64,000 nucleotides of DNA from Cervus elaphus (GCF_910594005.1 NC_057829.1:54419001-54483000), one strand, 5' to 3'; shown: positions 36,294 to 47,526, counted from the stretch's first letter. Made by a program: numbers and translations. Notes: generated from the sequence alone by a model not told the origin.

Positions 36294-36294
36294 T
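36183..36294 (-). CDS. LIPA: LIPA exon 2 (start codon, signal peptide)
   Basis: The acceptor tatacag precedes AATGAAAATG and the donor is gtaagt at 36177-36182. The first ATG is at 36291-36293 and a second in-frame ATG lies two codons on, as in human. The exon codes residues 1-37: a short basic start, a leucine-rich hydrophobic core ending near SQASG, and the conserved VDPETNMNV end. The sequon at N36 is completed by the first serine of exon 3. Confidence 0.95.
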
Positions 36295-36705
36295 CTGTAT
36301 AAAACAGTCTGTTGTTATTTGCCTACACCAATTTTACTACACAAAATTACATTGGTAAATAATGCTTCCATACAAGGTTCTTAACCAGTTTACGTCAGGT
36401 AAAAGTTAGGCAAAGGACAAATACGGAACAAATGACTCAAGCCACACCTCAAAGAAAAAATTCAGGAATTCTTTTTAACTAGGAAACCTCCCACACACCA
36501 CCCTCAGTTAATTTGTGACACATGGAGCCCACTACACCCACCCACCTCCTCACCACAAAGTTAAACGTAATGTTCCTGCAACAAGAGCGGAAGAGAGGAC
36601 TCAGAAGAAAATACGTTGTGAAAAGGGAAGATCACCAAAATTCCAGAGCCTGGTAACCTCCCACCTTTTCCTCTCTAACTGTGATTTAAATGTTCTGAAG
36701 TTCAG

Positions 36706-37929
36706 GCGGCGGGAGGAGCGGCAGCAGTCGCTTCGCGAAGGCTCTCGGCGCGCCGCGGCCCTCGGGCGCCCGGCTCTCGCCCGCCCCGCCGCCTCGATGC
36801 CCAAAAGGAAGGTCAGCTCCGCCGAGGCGGCGGCGGCGGCGGCGGCGGCGGGGCCCGAGAGGAGATCGGCGAGGCTGTCAGCTAAACCGGCTCCTGCAAA
36901 AGTGGAAACGAAGCCAAAAAAGGCGGCGGGAAAGGATAAATCTTCAGATAAAAAAGTGCAAACAAAAGGGAAAAGAGGAGCAAAGGGAAAACAGGCGGAA
37001 GTGGCCAACCAAGAGACTAAAGAAGACTTGCCTGCAGAAAATGGAGAGACTAAAAACGAGGAGAGCCCAGCCTCTGATGAAGCAGAACAGAAAGAAGCCA
37101 AATCTGATTAATAACCACACACTCAGTCCTGTCAGTGGTTCCTGTTTCCCTTCTTGTACAATCCAGAGGAATATTTTTATCAACTATTTTGTAAATGCAA
37201 GTTTTTTAGTAGCTCTAGAAACATTTTTAAAAAGGAGGGAATCCCACCTCATCCCATTTTTTAAGTGTAAATGCTTTTTGTAAAGAGGTGAAATCATTTG
37301 CTGGTTGTTTATTTTTTGGTACAACCATAAAATAGTGGGATATTGGATATGGGAGGCTTTGATTGTCTTGGGTGTCAGCTTAACATTCCATAGATGGGGG
37401 GTAGCTTTTATATCCTATAATACAAAAGCATACTAAATGGCAGTTTGGAGTCAGTTGTGCATTTAATGTCTTGAACACTTTAAATTACTTCTCTTCCCAT
37501 ATTGTTTTGGTAGAATTATTTCCTACAGCAAACCACTTTTTGATCTTGGCTCTCCTGGTCAGAATTTTGTGCACTATACTATAACATCTTTGGTCGTGGT
37601 AGTCCAGTTTTCCTAGTAACTTGGTTAATGTACTGTGAACGATTGACAGTTTGGGTATGTAGTGTATATGATACTAAATTGTGAATCAGTGGGACTTATG
37701 ATGTAACAACATATCAATATTTGAAGATATTGGTACTTGATATCCTGTTAAGGAAAGTTTGCTCCAAATTTTAAGCTGGGAAGTCACTGGAATAACTGTT
37801 AAGAATCACAACTACATGATATTTTAGATTTCTGGTATGTATGTGAAGAATTGTGTACAAACTGAAATGTCTGTGTAGTGATCCTCAAAACAACCAATAA
37901 AATCTCAGTTATAAAAGAAAAAAAAATAA
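36706..37929 (+). pseudogene. HMGN1: HMGN1 retrocopy (processed, open frame intact) in LIPA intron 1
   Basis: This is an intronless copy of the nucleosome-binding protein HMGN1 mRNA on the strand opposite LIPA. It includes a GC-rich 5' UTR, an open frame at 36797-37111 and a 3' UTR of about 0.8 kb with AATAAA at 37896-37901 followed by an A-rich tail. A perfect 19-bp direct repeat flanks it, 36687-36705 and 37930-37948, the hallmark of LINE-mediated retroposition. The 104-residue product keeps MPKRKVSSAE, the RRSARLSAKPAPAK nucleosome-binding core and the acidic C-terminus ending KEAKSD. The usual segment after SSAE is replaced by eight alanines (GCG repeat) and GPE, so it is four residues longer than the 100-residue parent. 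No stop or frameshift interrupts it. Whether it is transcribed cannot be seen, so it is listed as a retropseudogene although the frame is open. Confidence 0.93.
36797..37111 (+). CDS. HMGN1-like open frame within the retrocopy (104 aa)
   Basis: The start was chosen at the ATG that matches the HMGN1 N-terminus (MPKRKV). An open frame also extends upstream to 36515, but that part crosses the 5' UTR and the insertion boundary and is not protein-like. The product is lysine- and alanine-rich with an acidic tail, as expected of HMGN proteins. Eight consecutive GCG codons lie at 36827-36850 and could be length-variable. It may be non-functional. Confidence 0.6.
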   Translation: MPKRKVSSAEAAAAAAAAGPERRSARLSAKPAPAKVETKPKKAAGKDKSSDKKVQTKGKRGAKGKQAEVANQETKEDLPAENGETKNEESPASDEAEQKEAKSD

Positions 37930-38327
37930 TAAATGTTCTGAAGTTCAGCTGATATCAGCTCCTATTCTCGCTAGTTATTCACTTCCCTTTTTGCACAAAG
38001 TTACACGTTAGGATTTGAATTTGTCACCCAAGGGGAAAAAAGTGAAATGAAAAAGATAAGAGAGCTTGCACAAGAAACAGAAGGAAAGAAGATTGCCCCT
38101 CTCTGCGTCTGAGACCCTCTCCAGGGATCAACACAGACCATATAGTTCTAACAGTGATGGCACAAAATCACCGCACAGCAAAGACCTCGGGGATGGATAT
38201 TAAAGGCAAAATGAAGTGACTCTTCCAAGGACACGCCAATGGTTTAGAGGCAAAAGTGGGACTACAGTCCCAGCCTCCCACATATTTTAAAATAAATATA
38301 GTCCCTTAAAGATATGAATGATGGCAG

Positions 38328-39055
38328 ACGAATGGACAAGGAAGCTGTGGCACATATACACAATGGAATATTACTCAGCTATAAAAAGGAACACGTGTGA
38401 GTCAGTTCTAATGAGGTGAACGAAACTGGAGCCTGTTATACTGACCAAAGTGAAGTCGCTCAGTCATGTCCAACTCTCTGCGACCGCATGGACTGTGGCC
38501 TACCAGGATCCTCAGTCCATGGGATTTTCCAGGCAAGAGTACTGGAGTGGGTTACCATTTCCCAGGGATCAAACCCGGGTCTCCCGCATTGTAGGCAGAC
38601 GCTTTACCGTCTGAGCCACCAGGGAAGCCCATACAGGCCAAAGTAAATCAGAAAGAGAAACACCAATACTGTATATTAATGCATAAATATGGAATTTAGA
38701 AAGACGGTAACAGCGACCCTATATGCAAGACAGAAAAAGTGGCACAGATGTAAAGAACAGACTTTTGGACTATGTGGGAGACGGAGAGAGTGGGATGATT
38801 TGAGATAATAACATAGAAACATGTATATTACCATATGTAAGACCAGTGCAAGTTAGATGCATGAAGCAGGGCACTCAAAGCCAGTGTTCTGGGACAACCC
38901 AGAGGGATGGGGTACGGAGGGAGGTGGGAGGGGGATTCATGATGGGGGGACACACGTGCACCCATGGCTGGTTCATGTCTATGTATGGCAAAAACCATCA
39001 CAATATTGTAAAGCAAGTATCCTCCAATTAAAATAAATTAATTTTTGAAAAAGAT
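38328..39055 (+). mobile_element. L1 3' end interrupted by Bov-tA
   Basis: 'cacatatacacaatggaatattactcagc' type text resumes after 38631 with 'aaatcagaaagagaaacacc' and ends 'tcctccaattaaaataaatt'. A minus Bov-tA splits it at 38452-38630. Confidence 0.85.
38452..38630 (-). mobile_element. Bov-tA SINE nested in L1
   Basis: The reverse text runs from 'gaagtcgctcagtcatgtcc' to 'ccaccagggaagccc'. ATACTGACCAAAGT and ATACAGGCCAAAGT flank it (38438-38451, 38631-38644). Confidence 0.92.
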
Positions 39056-39454
39056 ATGGATGAGTGTATCCCAATACAAAGACTTGTATAAAGATGTTCA
39101 TAACAGTTCTATAGGCAATAGCCAAACACGACTAAGAAGTTCAAGGAGAAAAAGTCTCCTCCAAGATGGATTCAGTGGGCTCTGCAACTTTATCTCAATT
39201 CTTTAGGTACTGTTAACAACCCAACGAAGTACTTTTCTGTCTTCATTTTACACCAGCCTGAGGGCAGAGCCAGTCTCTGGGTCAACTCTGAAACCGCCCC
39301 CCCGCCCCTCAAGGACCCAGCAAAGCGTGGACACACAACAGATTCTGAAAAACAGGATTGGGCAGTCCAGAGTTCAGTAGCTGAAGAAAAGATAAGCTCC
39401 AAAGCAGCTTGTTATCTACCTAATAATAACAACACCACTAATAATTTTGACTCC

Positions 39455-39600
39455 CATTTAAGCTTTTGCTATGCTCCAGATTTCGCAGGCAGTGTGCTTC
39501 GGTCCTACTATGTTCATTAAGCCTCCAACAACTCTCTGCAGTACCGTTAAATTCTTTTTCCAGGAAACTCAGGCTCACCCAGGTTTATTACTGGAAGTAA
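39455..39600 (+). repeat. MIR SINE fragment
   Basis: 'tatgctccagatttcgcaggc' to 'ggaaactcaggctcaccc' follows the MIR pattern, just upstream of the LIPA CpG island in plus-strand order (intron 1 side). Confidence 0.5.
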
Positions 39601-39829
39601 AATGTCCAGTGGTTAAATAGTATTGCCGGGATACTCACCAGGACAGGTATCAAGCCGGTCCTTGACCACGCCTTTGGTTAAAAAGTAAGCGAGGTTTGGG
39701 GGCTGCCTGGCGGAGCTAATGCGAGTAAAGGACGAGGAGAAAGTGGGGGAGCTGGGAATCAGAAATCCTGGGTGTCGCTGCAGCCCAGGGAAAGATGAGC
39801 AACGTCAAGAGAGCCCTCAACTCCCGGGT

Positions 39830-40375
39830 GCCCTCAGGTGCTCCGGGAACCAGCGCAGAGGGATCCTGCAGAGGATCACAGGCGGTGTGACTGAGCACCC
39901 GGGAGGGCGCGGGGCCCTGGCCTCGGAGCCCGCGGAGGAAGGCCGATGCTGCGGCGCCCTCACCCCAACAGTGCAGCAGGGCCGGCACTCACCTGCAGCC
40001 GTCCTCCCGGGCCGCTGTCCAGAGCCGCAGCGCCGGCTCGAGAGGCTGGGGCGGCCGCAGGGAGCCTGGATGGGGCGGAGCCAGCTGGACCCGGGGCCCG
40101 CGCCCGCGCCGGCGCCAGGCTCAGGCAATCTAGCGCTCCCAATCAGATCCGCCTGCCGCCGGGCCGTGCAGCGTAGATTCCTTCGCTTCCGAGCGGGCTC
40201 TCGGCTCCCGCGGAGCATGCGCCTTGGGGGCGCTCGAGCGGTGCCGCGTCCAGCCGCCGGCTCCCAGGCGGAGCGGATCAGCAGCTCCACCCACAGGCCG
40301 CGCCGGCCGGATCTCATAGGCTGCGCGGGCTCCACCGCAGGAGCTCCTGCAGAGCCGCTAAGCTCCGCGCCTGAA
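39830..40375 (-). promoter_or_regulatory. LIPA: CpG-island promoter of LIPA
   Basis: This block of about 550 bp is very GC-rich and dense in CpG, in sharp contrast to the AT-rich surroundings. It contains GC-box-like hexamers, for example GGGGCGGAGC near 40073, and a GCATGCGCC NRF1-like half site near 40214. No TATA box is seen. It sits directly over the predicted first exon of LIPA, as in other mammals. Translations across it are low-complexity and are not taken as genes. Confidence 0.85.
39993..40120 (-). other. LIPA: LIPA non-coding exon 1 (5' UTR), upstream edge approximate
   Basis: Human LIPA has a non-coding first exon in a CpG island, and the coding start here lies in exon 2. A strong donor on the minus strand, CTGCAG followed by gtgagt, places the exon 1 3' edge at 39993, inside the CpG island. 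The transcription start cannot be read from sequence, so the upper coordinate is an estimate. The 3.7-kb intron 1 that follows contains the HMGN1 retrocopy. Confidence 0.6.
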
Positions 40376-40486
40376 ACAGAGAACGTGGGCTCTGTAGATG
40401 TAATTATATGCTACTTATGAATCCCTCAGCGGTGTGCCTGAGGCAAGGCAATCTTGCTGTACATTTTATTTTTATTACTAAAATGC

Positions 40487-40690
40487 CTAGCATTAAGTGG
40501 GTAAAGAGTTTGCCTGCAGTGCGGAAGAACCGTGTTCGATCCCTGACTTGGGGAGAACCCCTGGAGCAGGATAATGGCAACCCACTCCAGTATTCTTGCC
40601 TGGAGAATTCCATGGACAGAGGAGCCTGGTGGGCTACAGTCCAGGGGGTCACAAAGAGTCCGACACGACTGAGTGACTGACACTTTGACT
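40487..40690 (+). mobile_element. Bov-tA SINE upstream of the LIPA promoter
   Basis: The head is degenerate ('gtgggtaaagagtttgcctgc') and the tail is full ('gactgagtgactgacacttt'). It is the first repeat beyond the CpG island. Confidence 0.9.
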
Positions 40691-40978
40691 TTTGAAGATA
40701 CTAGGGGTATAGCAGCCAAACAAGAGCCTTCTTCTCCTGCTTACTTTCTAATGGGAAGAGACACCATGAATAAAGACAAAGTAGTGAAAAGTGCCATGAT
40801 GAACAATAAAGGGATAATGAAGGTGGGTGCTATGTTTAAAGTAACCAGGAAAGTACCCTCTGATGACACTTCGAGCACAAACAAAAAGAAGGTGATTTCA
40901 AACCATGTGGATACTGGGAAGGAGCATTCTGAGATGAGAGGATAGCAAGTGCAAAGGTCCTGAGGCAGGAATATTCTT

Positions 40979-42005
40979 CAGTTCAGTTCAGTTCAGTCTC
41001 TCAGTCGTGTCTGACTCCTTGCGACCCCATGAATCGCAGCATGCCAGGCCTCCCTGTCCATCACCAACTCCCGGAGTTTACTCAAACTCATGTCCATCGA
41101 GTCAGTGATGCCATCCAGCCATTTCATCCTTCGTCGTCCCCTTCTCCTCCTGCCCCCAATCCCTCCCAGCATCAGGGTCTTTTCCAATGAGTCAACTCTT
41201 CGCTTGAGGTGGCCAAAGTATTGGAGTTTCAGCTTCAGCATCAGTCCTTCCAATGAACACCCAGGGCTGATCTCCTTTAGGATGGACTGGTTGCATCTCC
41301 TTGCAGTCCAAGCGACTCTCAAGAGTCTTCTCCAACACCACAGTTCAAAAGCATCAATTCTTCAGCACTCAGCTTTCTTCACAGTCCAACTCTCACATCC
41401 ATACATGACCACTGGAAAAACCATAGCCTTGACTAGACAGACCTTTGTTGACAAAGTAATGTCTCTGCTTTTTAACATGCTATCTGGGTTGGTCATAACT
41501 TTCCTTCCAAGGAGTAAGCATCTTTTAATTTCATGGCTGCAATCACCATCTGCAGTGATTTTGAAGCCCCCCAAAATAAAGTCTGACAGTGCTTCTACTG
41601 TCTCCACATCTATTCCCATGAAATAATGGGACCAGATGCCATGATCTTAGTTTTCTGAATGTTGAGCTTTAAGCCAACTTTTTCACTCTCTTCTTTCACT
41701 TTAATCAAGAGGCTTTTTAGTTCCTCTTCACTTTCTGCCATAAGGGTGGTGTCATCTGCATATCTGAGGTTATTGATATTTCTCCCGGCAATCTTGATTC
41801 CAGCTTGTGCTTCTTCCAGCCTAGCATTTCTCATGATGTACTCTGCACATAAGTTAAATAAGCAGGGTGACAATATACAGCCTTGATGTACTCCTTTCCC
41901 TATTTGGAACTAGTCTGTTGTTCAATGTCTAGTTCTAACTGTTGCTTCCTGACCTGCATATAGGTTTCTCAAGAGGCAGGTCATGTGGTCTGGTATGCCC
42001 ATCTC
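40979..42005 (-). mobile_element. BovB LINE with exact 10-bp target duplication
   Basis: The copy is 5'-truncated and in minus orientation. GAATATTCTT flanks it on both sides (40969-40978 and 42006-42015). The frame holds LFNLCAEYIM, the YADD box and LMAESEEELKSLL, broken by stops. The interrupted host sequence reads through on both sides as one older repeat. Confidence 0.95.
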
Positions 42006-42189
42006 GAATATTCTTAGTAGTGTCTAATAAGTGGAATTTGGTCAGTGTGGCTGGAACAGAAAGGCGAGGTGGAAAGTGGTATACCGTGATGTCCTAGAGG
42101 TAATTGGAGGCCTTGGGGACCAATTGTAATGACTCTATTACTTCTTACCAAGAAGAGAAGCCATTGGAAGGTGTTCAGGAAAAAGCAAC

Positions 42190-42680
42190 ATAACTTTGTT
42201 GGCCATATAGTTTGTAACTATTGCCACCTGTTCCATAGATTGTCCTTTTATTTTGTCAGTTATGTCCTTTGCCGCGCAAAAGCTTTTAAGTTTAATAAGG
42301 TCCCATTTTTAAATTTTTGTTTCCTTTGCTTCAGGAGACAGATCATATATATAAAATATAATGTTATGTATTATACATCTATATATTGCTGTGATTTTAT
42401 GTCAAAGAATCTTCTACCTATGTTCTCTTCTAGGAGTTTATGGTTTCAGGTCTTACATTTAGGTCTTTAACCACTTTGGTTTATTTTTGTATATGATATG
42501 AAGGAAATGTCCTAATCTCATTGTTTTGGCTGTAACTGTTCAGTTTTCTCAGCACCACATATTGAAGAAACTGTCTTTTATCCATTGTATGTTCTTGCTT
42601 TGTCATAAATTAATTGGCCATAGGTCTGTGGGTTTATTTCTGGTCTCCCTATTCCATTTCCTCTTAATAGTTTAACTCTT
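42190..42680 (-). mobile_element. L1 ORF2 3' fragment
   Basis: The plus strand reads the reverse of L1: 'gcgcaaaagcttttaagttta', 'gtttatggtttcaggtctta' and 'tctcagcaccacatattgaa'. It is a degenerate coding relic. Confidence 0.85.
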
Positions 42681-42845
42681 AAGCAGGCCGTTTTTCACTT
42701 TATTACAAAGAAGGGGACGGTTGAGTCAAGCTGAAGGAAATAGGGTGCTTTCCCTGTCAATATCAGAGCAGCGGTGCATACCAGGTAGAGAGTCAGAGGA
42801 TGGTAGTGATGGGGGTGAGGATGGGGGAGCCCATCATTTATGTAT

Positions 42846-43125
42846 GTGAAGTGAAGTGAAGTGAAAGTCGCTCAGTCATGTCTGACTCTTTGTGACCCCA
42901 TGGACTATATAGTCCATGGAATTCTCCAGATCAGATTACTGGAGTGGGTAGCCTTTACCCTCTCCAGGGGATCTTCCCAACCCAGGGATCAAACCCAGGT
43001 ATCCCACATTGCAGGCAGATTCTTTACCAGCTGAGCCCAAGAATACTGGAGTGGGTAGCCTATCCCTTCTCCAGGGTCTCCTGCATTGCAGGCAAATTCT
43101 TATACCAACTGAGCTATGAGGGAAG
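42846..43125 (-). mobile_element. Compound Bov-tA SINE
   Basis: It starts with a (GTGAA) repeat and the BovB-like tail in reverse, then two tRNA-like modules ending 'gagctatgagggaag'. It is the third copy of the compound type in the window. Confidence 0.88.
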
Positions 43126-43285
43126 ATTGTATTCCCATGGGAATATACAGCCTTGACGTACTCCTTTCCCAATTTGGAAACAGTCTGTTGTTCCATGTCC
43201 GGTTCTAACTGTTGCTTCTTGACGTGCGTAAAGCTTTCTCAGGAAGCAGGTACGGTGGTCTGGTGTTCCCACCTCTTGAAGATTG
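43126..43285 (-). mobile_element. BovB LINE internal fragment, minus
   Basis: Reverse text of the BovB RT region appears around 'gaatatacagccttgacgtac' and 'tctgttgttccatgtccgg'. Confidence 0.85.
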
Positions 43286-43294
43286 ATTCCCATC

Positions 43295-43440
43295 TCTGTG
43301 AAGAACTGATTCATTGGAAAAGACCCTGATGCTGGGAAAGATTGAAGGTAGGAGGAGATGGGGATGACAGAGGATGGCATCACTGACTTGATGGACATGA
43401 GTTGAGCAAGCTCCGGGAGTTGGTGATGAACAGGGAAACC
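43295..43440 (+). mobile_element. BovB LINE 3' fragment, plus
   Basis: Forward BovB 3' text ('aaaagaccctgatgctggga', 'gggagttggtgatgaacagg') lies back-to-back with the preceding minus fragment. The pair looks like an inverted, internally deleted insertion. Confidence 0.85.
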
Positions 43441-44273
43441 TTATGTATGTATGGTCACATAAATTCTTGTGAGAACTTTGGCTTTTATGAATCTGAAAAT
43501 GTTCTTGTTGTTTTAATATTGGTTATTATTGAGTTTGCAGTTGTTCTATAAAACACATGATATTTTTAAGCAATGAAATTGTGTTTATGTCTTTAACAAT
43601 TTGTCTGCAGCTTCTTCAATACCCCTGTCACAGTATAATCCACAAATTTCTGTTGGAGTTCTGTAACATATTATTTTTAAAATGATTCATGGTTCCAAAC
43701 AAAAACCAGGCAAATGAAAAAAGGCAATATTAAAGTAGAGGGGCAGTAGGCAACTACATTTTTTGTCTGTACCATTCATTTCATTATAGGGAAAGAATCT
43801 TCCAAACAAGAGAAGAACCAGGCCAAATCCCTGGGATCTTCAGGAGAAAAAGAGTGAAATGGAGCAGACTGAGACCTGGGTAAAGGTTACAGTGGTCAGG
43901 AGTCCTGGATTCTTCCACAAGATTCTGTTTAGCGGTAAACCGTGGGAATATGGAAATCAGTGTCAATTCTAAGTGCCAATCAGTTCCAGACAAGCCAATC
44001 TCACAATTACACTCATGAAATTTGTCTTTTCAAGTATTGCAGAATTTATTTGCATTTTATAGAAAGCACAGATCTGAATATAGTTAAGGAAGCAACTACA
44101 GACAGAACTAGCAGATGCAGCGTTAGCTTTAAGAGATGATCTGCTGGCTTTTTCCTTATTTGTGTAAGCGACTTTCTAGAATCTCTTACTCTCCACCTCC
44201 TCCTCCAACCCTTTCCTGTGTGAGTCAGAACTCAGCTGTGTCCTTGCCTCAAATTTTGAAAAAAAAAAAAAAA

Positions 44274-44304
<31 letters not shown>

Positions 44305-45520
44305 TAAAACTTTTGTATATTTTCACCATCAATCATGTTGGTTACAAAAGAAGGCAGATGCCTCAAGGGAGTGGAAGAGTGACCAGGTCATGACTTGTGG
44401 TGTTTGGCTATTGATGTCTCACAAGTTGCGAGTCCTCGAACATCTGTTCTGCTCAGACTTGTAAGAGTTCAGTAGTTGAGAAAGGCCTCAACATTAGAGG
44501 ACTGAGAAAGCAGGGAAGGAACTGTGTTAGTATAGCTTTATGTTATCTTGAGTAGAAGATAAGTCCATAAAACATTTTGACTCAAATCTGTCTCAGCTTC
44601 CATTTTCTGTTTTTGTTTCTAGAGAGATCCTATCTAATGACCTTGTAAATCTGTTTCAGATGAAGAGCTGTCTATAAAATGCTCTATGACTCAGTGTCCA
44701 TGTGTGTCACAAGCTCTGTAAATTGCTCTGAAAACCACTGTGAGAATTACTTTGATATAATTACTTCTGACACCGAGATTGCAAAACTTCAAAGCGCATC
44801 TTGATCACCATGCAGCATGCTTTACAGACATCTCTACAGCTAATCTGTCTAAAAGTGGAAAATAAGAATGGAGAATAAGATGCAGGTGGCCAGGAATATG
44901 CAACTTAAAACACCTTAGTTTGTAACCATCAACCTTACTCCTACAGATGATCTCTTTTTATACAGTCTTCAGCTTTCCTGTTCCTGAGGTATATGCCCCA
45001 AGTGCCCTATGTCAGCTTTTTAAAAACAGGGATCACACCCTGTATCAGTTTGGATTCTAACTAGGACACTTAAAATGGGATTGAGAGAGCTGATTTACAA
45101 AGGGACAATTTAACTGTGGTTGGTAGGGGAATCACAAGATAGAACAGCTGTTAGCCATCCCTAGGCCCAAAGAGATGAGATAGTTACTAGAAAATGGAAG
45201 GAAAGAGTCTCATAGAAGCCCCTGTGAAAGGAACAGAATCCTTCTTCAGAATGATACAGGCCTTAGCCTCTCAGTAGGGAGAGAAATAAACCCTGTGCCA
45301 TCACTATCTCCCTCCCTTCAGTCTTCTGCAAAGCATTCCCCATTGACAAAACCCAGCCAGCAGCTGGAGGATCGTGGAACCTGTTAATATAGTTCATCCC
45401 ATAATCTTTCCACTTTACAAGTCTGGATGGAAAAGGATGAAAAGTGGAGTCAGAGAGGGAAATTCAAGATAATGTTCACATGATCTTTCTACATTCTATG
45501 TTGGCAAAGTAAGAGGAAGT
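43441..45520. other. Intergenic sequence without recognised genes
   Basis: No gene was recognised. The notable content is a poly(A)-(TA)n-(GA)n compound microsatellite at about 44258-44305. The short open frames there are low-complexity or chance. Confidence 0.6.
44258..44305 (+). repeat. Compound microsatellite A(n)(TA)n(GA)n
   Basis: A run of about 16 A is followed by alternating TA and then about ten GA units. It is likely length-polymorphic. Confidence 0.92.
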
Positions 45521-45524
45521 CCGG

Positions 45525-45760
45525 AATTGTGGTCAGGAGTGCAGACTCAGGGGTCAGACCACTCAAGTTCAAGCCAATATCGACAATTTGTTAGCTGTGC
45601 AAAATTGGGCAAGATTTTTAACTTCTTTTTCTCAGTTTTCTCACCTGCAAAATAAAATTAGAAGGGTCTAAGACTATTTCAAAGTTTAGACAGGATAATA
45701 TGTGTAAAGCAGTTATAATCGGTCTGGCATATAGCACTCAATAAATGCTGGTTAATTTTT
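45525..45760 (+). repeat. MIR SINE
   Basis: 'gtgcaaaattgggcaagattttt', 'ctcagttttctcacctgcaaaat' and 'catatagcactcaataaatg' run in order along the MIR consensus, which makes it one of the longer copies here. Confidence 0.75.
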
Positions 45761-46925
45761 TTTTTAATTTTTTTCTTACAGTAAATTCCTTTCTATAAAT
45801 TCAATTTATCTTATTATTAATGGCTTTTAGTTATCATATAGGTTCAATATATTTCCACTTGTGTGTATACATCTAACCCTATTCTCCTCTGCATACATAA
45901 TTTTACAAAACTGGGCTCAGACCACATATATTATTTGTCTGCTTTATTCCCACTTAATATTGACAATCTTTCTATGTCATTCAACAATTTAAAAATCATG
46001 TTTAATGGCTCCATGTATGATACTGTTATTTGGAGTCACAATAATTTACTAACAAATCTCCTTTGTTGTATGTTTAAGTTATTTTTAAAAACCAATATCA
46101 CCTACTTATCCATGGTAATTCCATTAGGATAAAGTCTCTGAAATAAAACTTGTAGGTCTAACATAAGCTCTCCTTTAAGAATTTTTCTTATTCTAATTAA
46201 TATTTTACAATTCTTTTAACATTGTTCAAAGGTGCTGACATATTAGATAAAGAAATCTTTGGTAACATAAGTGTTACCGTCTCTGGAGACAGCCATACAA
46301 TCCATTAAGATGACATGAAAGTGTGTATAAGTGAGACTGAAGTTTCTGTAGCCTAGATGTGTCCCCCTCTTTGGGGAAAATTTAAAATGATATATTGGCA
46401 AGATGACAGTTCAACTGTAGCTTTTGAAAATATTTTCTTGCCAAATGTTAATATCCAGTAAATGAACATATTCCCTGTTAGATCAAAGAACTTAACACAG
46501 GAAAAATACAAGCTTAGGTATTCCCTTCACCTCCATTCACCATCTAAGACTTTTCCTATACCCCTGGCCGCTTTAGAAAAATATGATCACCTAGAATGAT
46601 CCTTCACCTCTAGCTCCTATTGGAAATACTCCTTATTCCCAACAAGATGCAAGATGACATTCTTCCTAAGGGAAGGCATATTTGTTAAGCATGTCTTATG
46701 AGTGTCTTCCTAAGTACCTCACATCCAGTATTTCAATAACCCCTTGCAAATATGCATACAATTCTCTAGACTGCTCACTGCTTTATGCAGAAAAGAAGGA
46801 TGCTATCTTTCTAATTCATCTTGGGTAACACATGGCACAACTAAGTATTTTACTGAAAGGTAAGTAGCAAGTATTGGACTTACTTGCTTTCATTTGGCTT
46901 ACAGTAAAAAAGAAAATACTCTATT
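45761..46925. other. Intergenic, AT-rich, no recognised genes
   Basis: The region is AT-rich with short chance frames only. No repeat family was assigned with confidence. Confidence 0.5.
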
Positions 46926-46940
46926 AAAAGCAGTACTCAG

Positions 46941-47279
46941 GACTTCCCTGGTGGCTCAGTGGTAAAGAATCTGCCTACTAATGCAGGAGACACAGGTTCA
47001 ATCCTTGATCAGGGAAGAGTCCACATGCCACGGAACAACTAAGCCTGTGCACTGCAACTATTGAGCCTGTGCTCTGGAGCCCAGGAACTGCAACTACCGA
47101 GCCTTTTCTCTGAAACTACTGAAGCCTGTGCACCCCAGAGCCTGTACTCAGCAGCAAGAGAAGCCACACACGACTACAGAGTAGCCCCTGCTTGCTGCAA
47201 CTAGAGAAAAGCCCACACAGCAACAAAGACCCAGCACAGCCAATACATTAAAAAAACTAATAAGTAAAATTATTTTTCA
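46941..47279 (+). mobile_element. CHR-type tRNA SINE with 15-bp target duplication
   Basis: It runs from 'gacttccctggtggctcag' through repeated 'gagcctgtgctc' type blocks to 'cacacagcaacaaagaccc' and an A-rich tail. AAAAGCAGTACTCAG (46926-46940) and AAAAGCAGTATTCAG (47280-47294) flank it. Confidence 0.93.
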
Positions 47280-47526
47280 AAAAGCAGTATTCAGACCAAT
47301 GCATGATATAGCACAAAACTTTAATACACTACTTAAGTACATGAAAGTCATCTTCTGACAGATGAACTGGGAATTTTTTTCAAGTTTCCTTAGTGTAACC
47401 TTATAAAATTCTTACTTTCAAAAGTATCTGACACCGATCTTGATACTTGTTGAAAAGTCTAAGATACATCTCTACAGTGATTTAGGAGATTATCCTAAAG
47501 CCCATCTTCTGAATGCATCATCAGAG

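Noticed and set aside
36601..37101. 166-codon minus-strand open frame over the HMGN1 retrocopy
   Set aside because: It is the antisense shadow of the HMGN1 frame.
39719..40420. 233-codon open frame over the LIPA CpG island, plus strand
   Set aside because: GC-rich DNA is poor in stop codons, and frames are open on both strands here. The composition (Arg, Ala, Pro, Gly) is typical of a translated CpG island.
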